A stretch of DNA of 10,408 nt, taken from assembly GCA_946539105.1 (NCBI GenBank), contig CAMNHG010000046.1, positions 1 through 10,408 of the forward strand, given 5' to 3'. Below are positions 6,371 to 10,408 of this stretch, one piece after another. The position numbers were made by a program, and so were the translations under genes. Under the pieces are notes generated by a model. It was given only the letters and a program-made list of their open reading frames with translations, was not told where the DNA came from and ran no database searches. The first letter of the stretch is position 1; each line of letters starts with the position of its first letter. The DNA comes from an uncultured Clostridia bacterium (GTDB lineage Bacteria > Bacillota > Clostridia > Oscillospirales > Acutalibacteraceae).

Positions 6371-6456
6371 CTTTAGTTCTCCTTTCGTTGAGAATTATGT
6401 GAATTGGTTAAGTTCAAAATTTTGTTACGTTAACTCTTTCTCAATGACAATTTACA

Positions 6457-6960
6457 TCAGAACGGCAAATCGTCATCAAGCGGCATATCCTGAAAATCAG
6501 CGTTTGTGCCGCTCTCGTATGAGGGTGCCGCCTGAGGGGCAGGCTCCTGATACTGACGGGGCTGGCTGTACTGCTGCTGGGGCTGAGAATACTGATTTCC
6601 GTAGGACTGATTATTGCTATAACCGCCGCCGGAGTAATCCCTTTTCTCGCCTGTGAAGGATACGTTATCGGCAACAACCTCTACAACATAGCGATTTGTG
6701 CCGTCCTTAGCCTGGTATGTTCTGGTCTGGAGCTGTCCGTCAACTGCAATCATAGCACCCTTGCCGAAGTAACGGCAAACAAACTCAGCCTGCTGTCTCC
6801 AGCAAACGATGTCGATAAAATCAGCCTTGCGTTCCTCGCCGCTTCTAACATAGCTGCGGTCAACGGCAATTCTGAAATTTGTAACGCTTACTCCGTTGGG
6901 AGTTGTTTTGAGCTCAGGATCAGATACCAGACGTCCCATTAATACTACACGGTTTAACAT
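6457..6960 (-). CDS. ssb: Single-stranded DNA-binding protein
   Basis: This 167-aa protein has an N-terminal OB fold (about 1-108) starting MLNRVVLMGRLVSDPEL, with FRIAVDR and DFIDIVCWRQQAEFV typical of bacterial SSB. A low-complexity Gly/Gln/Tyr/Ser/Pro linker (about 110-155) follows. The acidic tip ends PLDDDLPF, the peptide that recruits repair and replication proteins. The protein coats ssDNA as a tetramer. The start ATG 6960 follows an AAAGGA SD. Its place between rpsF and rpsR is the common Firmicute operon; it lacks a promoter of its own and is 68 bp after rpsF. Confidence 0.98.
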   Translation of the reverse strand: MLNRVVLMGRLVSDPELKTTPNGVSVTNFRIAVDRSYVRSGEERKADFIDIVCWRQQAEFVCRYFGKGAMIAVDGQLQTRTYQAKDGTNRYVVEVVADNVSFTGEKRDYSGGGYSNNQSYGNQYSQPQQQYSQPRQYQEPAPQAAPSYESGTNADFQDMPLDDDLPF

Positions 6961-7028
6961 AACTTTTTCCTTTCGTCATTCGTAATTCGGACAAACGCGT
7001 TTGAATGTCCTACAATGTTCGTATTCGC

Positions 7029-7325
7029 TTAGTCTTCTTCTTTTTTGATGATGAGTGAACGGATAACGCCTTCTGTAATTCTGAAACGACGGTCAAGCTC
7101 CGCGGGGAACTCAGCAGTTGATTCAAAATCAAAAAGAACGTAATAGCCTTCGCTTTCCTTGTTGATAAGGTAAGCGAGCTTTCTCTTGCCCCACTCGTCA
7201 ACATTCTTCAAAGTGGCACGCTCCTCAATGAGCTTCTTGAATCTTTCGATAAGAGCCTGAATGCCCTCTTCGCCCTGCTTCATTGAGATAATCATTACGG
7301 TCTCGTAATTTGCTGTTACTGCCAT
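7029..7325 (-). CDS. rpsF: 30S ribosomal protein bS6
   Basis: This 98-aa protein starts MAVTANYETVMII and has KRKLAYLINKESEGYYVLFDFES, followed by FRITEGVIRSLIIKKEE; these are the S6 ferredoxin-like fold hallmarks. S6 pairs with S18 on the 30S platform. ATG 7325 is chosen because it is 7 nt after AAGGAGGTG and gives the usual length. An in-frame extension up to 7382 would precede the SD and overlaps the mRNA leader. It is the first gene of rpsF-ssb-rpsR, transcribed from the promoter at 7397-7424. Confidence 0.97.
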   Translation of the reverse strand: MAVTANYETVMIISMKQGEEGIQALIERFKKLIEERATLKNVDEWGKRKLAYLINKESEGYYVLFDFESTAEFPAELDRRFRITEGVIRSLIIKKEED

Positions 7326-7390
7326 CACTTTGCACCTCCTTCTGGACATTATGGCGGATTGCTCCGCAAGGATTTGTCGCATAGAACGAC
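7326..7390 (-). promoter_or_regulatory. rpsF mRNA leader with GNRA-capped hairpin, possible S6:S18 autoregulatory element
   Basis: The roughly 65-nt leader contains GCGGA-GCAA-TCCGC (7367-7354 on the minus strand), a perfect 5-bp stem capped by a GCAA tetraloop. GACA and TGTC flank it and can pair, and a CCG lies nearby. Many bacterial rpsF leaders bind the S6:S18 complex through a CCG-containing structure that mimics 16S rRNA. The hairpin is seen; its identity with that element is inferred. Confidence 0.4.
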
Positions 7391-7396
7391 AGATAT

Positions 7397-7424
7397 ATTA
7401 TATCACAAAAAAGCCCTTTGTCAA
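7397..7424 (-). promoter_or_regulatory. Sigma-A promoter of rpsF-ssb-rpsR
   Basis: On the minus strand TTGACA (7424-7419), a 16-bp spacer and TATAAT (7402-7397). Both hexamers are full consensus, in keeping with a highly expressed ribosomal operon. Transcription should begin near 7390. Confidence 0.88.
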
Positions 7425-7479
7425 CTCTTTTTCACAATTTTAACGCGCTTTGAGGCAGATAAATCAGCAATACAACTCA

Positions 7480-7507
7480 TTGACAAATCCGAAAATTGTT
7501 ATATACT
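7480..7507 (+). promoter_or_regulatory. Sigma-A promoter of the polysaccharide export operon
   Basis: TTGACA (7480-7485), a 16-bp spacer and TATACT (7502-7507); TACTAT at 7504-7509 with an 18-bp spacer is an alternative -10. It lies divergent from the rpsF promoter, about 110 bp before the permease start. Confidence 0.75.
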
Positions 7508-7519
7508 ATAAGTATATAA
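7499..7519 (+). promoter_or_regulatory. Perfect 9-bp inverted repeat over the -10 box, possible operator
   Basis: TTATATACT (7499-7507), ATA, AGTATATAA (7511-7519) is a perfect palindrome with a 3-bp centre that covers the proposed -10 element. AT-rich palindromes over a -10 box often bind regulators, but such sequence also arises by chance. No regulator gene is adjacent. Confidence 0.35.
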
Positions 7520-7559
7520 TGGATTACTATGGAATGGTGTGTAAATTTAAGGATTTTCT

Positions 7560-7604
7560 ATGAAAAAGTTTACGAAAAAGACAGGACGGTGTTATTTTGA
7601 GTAA
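7560..7604 (+). CDS. Possible 14-aa leader ORF overlapping the permease start
   Basis: ATG 7560 lies 6 nt after AAGGA (7549-7553) and encodes MKKFTKKTGRCYFE, stopping at TAA 7602-7604. It overlaps the TTG start of the permease in another frame, so ribosomes ending here are placed to restart on the permease. A coupling or attenuation role is inferred. The peptide is basic and not recognised. Confidence 0.4.
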   Translation: MKKFTKKTGRCYFE

Positions 7605-8466
7605 ATCCGGAAATAAGTTTGTGGAATGGATAACATCTATTCCCAACGAACACAAGGGATTTGGCAAGCAGATTATGCTGTTGTCAAAAAATGAGCTTAT
7701 CAAAACCTACAAGGGTGCTGTTATCGGTCCGCTTTGGGCTGTGGTAAAGCCGGCGTTTACGGTATTTGTTTACTGGTTCGCGTTTTCGGTTGGTATTAAA
7801 AAGCTAAGAGACGTCGGAGTTAATCTCGGCGGTCCCGAGGCGTTTTCAATCGACTTCTTTACATTTATGTTTGTCGGAATCATTCCGTGGTTCTTCATTC
7901 AGGACAGCATTGTTCAGGGTTCAAAAACGCTGAGAACCAACAGGCAGTTTATCACTAAGGTAAAATTCCCGGTGTCCACAATCCTTACATACACGGGTCT
8001 TTCCCGGCTGTACGTTCATCTTTTCCTCGCGATAATTATGTACGGCTATGTTGTATTTCACCGTGTTGCAGGCGGTTTGCCGCCTGTCAGCGTGTATGAC
8101 CTGCAATTTTTCCTGTACTGTCCGCTGATGTTTATGTTCTTTTTGGCTCTTTCGTGGTCAACCGCGCCTATGGCTGCGTTCAGCAAGGACTTTGAGAGCC
8201 TTATCGTGTCGGTTATGTCGGGTATATTCTGGCTGTCGGGCATTATGTACGACTCCTACAGCTTCAAGGGCTTCTTAAAGTACGCTATGCTCATTAACCC
8301 GATTAACTTCTTTGCGAACGGATACCGCAACTGCTTCCTCTACAACAGGTGGTTTTTTGAGTACAAGACAGAGTTTGTTATCTTTATGGTTGAGTTTATA
8401 GTAGTATTCATACTCGGAATTTACAACTATAACAGACTCAGAAAAAAACTGCCCGACGTGCTCTGA
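7597..8466 (+). CDS. ABC-2 type polysaccharide/teichoic acid export permease
   Basis: This 289-aa integral membrane protein is of the Wzm/TagG type. With its ATPase it should move a lipid-linked glycopolymer across the cytoplasmic membrane. The N-terminal cytosolic amphipathic segment contains LLSKNELIKTYKGAVIGPLWAVVKP (from about 28), the family's R/KxxYxGSxLGxLW..xxP pattern. About six membrane helices follow (roughly 50-68, 87-104, 130-152, 168-190, 200-217, 259-277), and PINFFANGYRNCFLY (235-249) matches the conserved NP....RY pattern. The start is unusual: TTG 7597 with an imperfect AGGACGGTG SD 5 nt away. No ATG or GTG exists between the in-frame stop at 7561-7563 and this codon; GTG 7621 is the other option. 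Cotranscribed with the ATPase 15 bp downstream. Confidence 0.9.
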   Translation: MSKSGNKFVEWITSIPNEHKGFGKQIMLLSKNELIKTYKGAVIGPLWAVVKPAFTVFVYWFAFSVGIKKLRDVGVNLGGPEAFSIDFFTFMFVGIIPWFFIQDSIVQGSKTLRTNRQFITKVKFPVSTILTYTGLSRLYVHLFLAIIMYGYVVFHRVAGGLPPVSVYDLQFFLYCPLMFMFFLALSWSTAPMAAFSKDFESLIVSVMSGIFWLSGIMYDSYSFKGFLKYAMLINPINFFANGYRNCFLYNRWFFEYKTEFVIFMVEFIVVFILGIYNYNRLRKKLPDVL

Positions 8467-8481
8467 TTGGAGGCGCAATTT

Positions 8482-9231
8482 ATGTCAGATACTATTATTC
8501 GATTTAAAAATGTTTCAAAAACATATATTTTATATAAAAACGACCAGGCTAGATTCAAGGCACTTTTTATCAAGCCGAGAAATCCCAAGACAAACCGTGC
8601 GTTAAACAATGTTTCATTTGAAATTGCACGCGGCGAATCCGTTGGCATTGTCGGCGATAACGGTGCGGGTAAATCAACCCTGCTCAAGATGATTACAGGC
8701 GTTGCTTTTCCCGACGAGGGCGAGATTTTTGTAGACGGCAAGGTTGCCGCTCTGCTTGAGCTCACCGCAGGCTTCTCAATGGAGATGACCGGCAGGGAGA
8801 ACATCTACCTCAAGGGATATATTCTCGGTCTCGAGGATGATTATATCAAGGAGATTGAGGAGCAGATTATTGAGTTTGCTGAGCTCGGCGACTATATTGA
8901 CCAGCCTGTAAGAACCTACTCCAGCGGTATGAAAATGCGTCTCGGCTTTGCTATTAACGTAAATATCGAGCCCGACGTGCTGGTAATCGACGAGGCGTTA
9001 GCTGTAGGTGACGCCAGTTTTAAGCGTAAATGTAAGGACAAAATCAAGGAGATTATTGAGGCAGGTACAACTGTACTTTACGTTAGCCACACAGCAAGCT
9101 CCGTTAAAGAGATTTGTCCGCGTTCAATTTACCTGAGAAAGGGTGCTGTTATCTACGACGGCAATACCGAGGATACCTTGAAGGTCTATAACGATTACAA
9201 GGAAAGTGTTAAAAACAAAAAGAAAAAATGA
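8482..9231 (+). CDS. ABC transporter ATP-binding protein for polysaccharide/teichoic acid export
   Basis: This 249-aa ATPase is of the Wzt/TagH type. Walker A is GDNGAGKST (58-66), the signature YSSGMKMRL is at 146-154, Walker B VLVIDE is at 166-171 with catalytic E171, EALAVGD follows, and the switch His is H203 in YVSHT. FxxxxFxR-type lead-in features, VAALLELTAGF and MTGRENIYLKG are subfamily marks of polysaccharide exporters. It ends soon after the nucleotide-binding domain with a Lys-rich tail (KNKKKK). It therefore lacks the C-terminal glycan-recognition domain of E. coli O9a Wzt, which suggests export does not depend on a capped chain end. ATG 8482 is chosen, 8 nt after GGAGG (8469-8473); a TTG at 8467 lies inside that SD. 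Its stop overlaps the next gene by 4 bp. Confidence 0.95.
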   Translation: MSDTIIRFKNVSKTYILYKNDQARFKALFIKPRNPKTNRALNNVSFEIARGESVGIVGDNGAGKSTLLKMITGVAFPDEGEIFVDGKVAALLELTAGFSMEMTGRENIYLKGYILGLEDDYIKEIEEQIIEFAELGDYIDQPVRTYSSGMKMRLGFAINVNIEPDVLVIDEALAVGDASFKRKCKDKIKEIIEAGTTVLYVSHTASSVKEICPRSIYLRKGAVIYDGNTEDTLKVYNDYKESVKNKKKK

Positions 9232-10408
9232 TTAAATCTAAGCTCAACGAATTTGAAGCAGACTGGGCAGCTATGCCCGTAATCGAAAAAGAAGAGCTTA
9301 ACAAGCTCAAAAATAAAACTATACTGATCAGCGGACATTCTATTGCCCGCTGTCTTTGCTATGCCCTTTTGTATCAGAACGAAGCTAAGGCTCTGAACAT
9401 CAGGGTTATTTTTTCGGATACTGACAACAACAGAATCAAAGAGCATTTTTCCGGGCTTGTACTCAGGGACGACTTTGATTTTGTTGATTATAATTCTTTA
9501 TTAGAAATTAAGAAAGCCGATTATATAATCTACACAGGCCTTTGCTGTGAGGAGATTAATAGCTTCGGCGGCAGCTTAAAAACTGAACTTGCCGCAATTA
9601 AGGAGCTTTGCAGAATCGCAAAGAAAAACAAGGCAAGGCTTGTAGCTCTCAGTGACAGCAGGGTTTACGGCAAGGCTGAGCACGGCAGAGTTTACGCCGA
9701 AAACGAGTACGCCGCAGCAGACAACACAGACGAGGGCTGCTTTGACTGTCAGCTCTTCCGTGCTGTTGAGGCGTACCTGAACTGCGAGAAAAAGGCAGGC
9801 GGTTTTGAGCTTACCACACTCAGAACAGGCATTGTTTTAGGTGCGTGCTCGGGACTTAAAACTCCGTTTGACGGTCTGTTTAAATCAGTCGCAAAGGGTG
9901 AGGAATACACGCTTTTCAACTCTGACAGGAAGTACTCGCTTGTATATATTTCGGATGTTTTCAAGGCGATTATTTATTCTCTCACTCAGCTGAAAAGCGA
10001 TGAGGTTTACAATGTTACCGGCATAAACTCCACGGTTTCCACCGGAATGCTAGCCGCTGTTTTGCATGATATTTACCCCGAAACGTCACGCGTTACCCTT
10101 GGCGAAAGGGGCGAGCTGAACGCCTGCGCTATCCTCGGAAGCAAGCTCGAAAACAACGGCTGCGCTCCGTCCGTAAAGCTCGAAACCGCGCTTGAGCTGT
10201 GCGTGATGAGCTATATGGACAACGCTGAAGGCGCGAGTTTACCTAACACGCACGACGGACGCCTTGACGCAATTCAGAAGATTCAGCTTGCAGGGCTGAT
10301 GGAGGTTGACCGAATCTGCAAGAAGCACGGCATCCGTTACTTTTTGGGAGGCGGAACACTGCTCGGCGCGGTAAGGCACCGCGGATTTATTCCGTGGGAC
10401 GACGACTC
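9228..10408 (+). CDS. SDR epimerase-like domain fused to LicD-family phosphotransferase (3' end outside window)
   Basis: An open frame runs from ATG 9228 (ATGA overlap with the ATPase stop) to the window end, 393 codons so far. Weak SD; translational coupling is likely. Residues about 28-325 resemble an extended short-chain dehydrogenase/NAD-epimerase: TILISGHSIARC (31-42), YIIYTG (99-104), LSDSRVYG (141-148), LRTGIVLG (198-205), YISDVFKAI (240-248) and VYNVTG (260-265). The glycine motif is incomplete, and the catalytic YxxxK is absent where expected (CFDCQLFRAVE, 171-181). From about 345 a LicD domain begins, with Q..GLMEVDRICKKHGIRYF, GGGTLLGAVRH and GFIPWDDD; the rest is outside the window. 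LicD proteins transfer phosphocholine or similar phospho-groups to surface glycans. Context suggests decoration of the exported polymer. The substrate is unknown. Confidence 0.88.
   Translation, partial: MIKSKLNEFEADWAAMPVIEKEELNKLKNKTILISGHSIARCLCYALLYQNEAKALNIRVIFSDTDNNRIKEHFSGLVLRDDFDFVDYNSLLEIKKADYIIYTGLCCEEINSFGGSLKTELAAIKELCRIAKKNKARLVALSDSRVYGKAEHGRVYAENEYAAADNTDEGCFDCQLFRAVEAYLNCEKKAGGFELTTLRTGIVLGACSGLKTPFDGLFKSVAKGEEYTLFNSDRKYSLVYISDVFKAIIYSLTQLKSDEVYNVTGINSTVSTGMLAAVLHDIYPETSRVTLGERGELNACAILGSKLENNGCAPSVKLETALELCVMSYMDNAEGASLPNTHDGRLDAIQKIQLAGLMEVDRICKKHGIRYFLGGGTLLGAVRHRGFIPWDDD

Noticed and set aside
6371..6456. Inverted repeats (TTGAGAA/TTCTCAA and GTTAA/TTAAC) in the ssb-rpsR gap
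   Set aside because: The arms are short and AT-rich with long loops and no T-run in the right place; not enough to call an RNA element.
6306..6656. 116-codon plus-strand frame opposite rpsR and ssb
   Set aside because: Antisense to two certain genes, crosses their intergenic gap, and has no SD or family resemblance.
6961..7028. CAAACGCGTTTG palindrome between rpsF and ssb
   Set aside because: A single 12-bp palindrome within an operon gap, with no promoter or terminator features around it; could be chance.
7326..7382. Extended N-terminus for rpsF
   Set aside because: The extension contains the strong AAGGAGGTG SD and leader hairpin, and standard S6 proteins start at MAVTANYETV-like sequence.
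8427..8804. 125-codon minus-strand frame opposite the ATPase
   Set aside because: Antisense to the Walker A region of a certain gene, with no SD or domain.

Overview
The window looks like a chromosomal segment of an anaerobic, low-to-moderate GC clostridial Firmicute, most likely in the Ruminococcus/Oscillospiraceae range. Four things suggest this: a cellulosome-type dockerin on an LRR protein, the rpsF-ssb-rpsR order, a clostridial-type CsoR/CopA pair, and a LicD/teichoic-acid-type export cluster. Species cannot be fixed from sequence alone. No rRNA, tRNA, CRISPR array, insertion sequence or prophage gene was seen.

Layout. Positions 1-246 (+) are the 3' end of a cytidylate-kinase-like gene. 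Positions 247-567 hold no large gene. They contain a possible 23-codon ORF whose Shine-Dalgarno (SD) sequence can pair with an upstream CCTCCT element, a small hairpin over its stop codon, an intrinsic terminator, and the promoter of the next gene. Positions 568-2310 (+) encode a secreted BspA-type leucine-rich-repeat protein ending in a type I dockerin. A terminator between convergent genes follows.

From 2385 to 7325 everything is on the minus strand. Read in the direction of transcription it is: (a) rpsF-ssb-rpsR with a consensus promoter and a terminator; (b) csoR-copA, copper sensing and export, under a perfect TTGACA-17-TATAAT promoter with two CsoR-type operators; (c) a membrane-anchored M23 peptidase resembling SpoIIQ. 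CopA carries metal-binding domains at both ends. The C-terminal one is preceded by an internal SD and ATG, as if a copZ gene had fused in frame but kept its own start signal. The copA terminator hairpin also contains the SD of the M23 gene.

From 7480 to the window end a divergent plus-strand operon encodes an ABC-2 polysaccharide/teichoic-acid-type export permease and its ATPase. Overlapping the ATPase stop by 4 bp is a long ORF that runs off the window. It joins a degenerate NAD-epimerase-like (SDR) domain to a LicD phosphotransferase domain. Together these genes look like a surface-glycopolymer export and decoration locus. The intergenic region between the divergent operons carries both promoters, a palindrome over the plus-strand -10 box, and a 14-codon leader ORF overlapping the permease start.

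The strongest candidates for something undescribed are the internal CopZ start inside copA, the SDR-LicD fusion lacking SDR catalytic residues, the terminator/SD overlap before the SpoIIQ-like gene, and the SD-sequestering leader of the 23-codon ORF.
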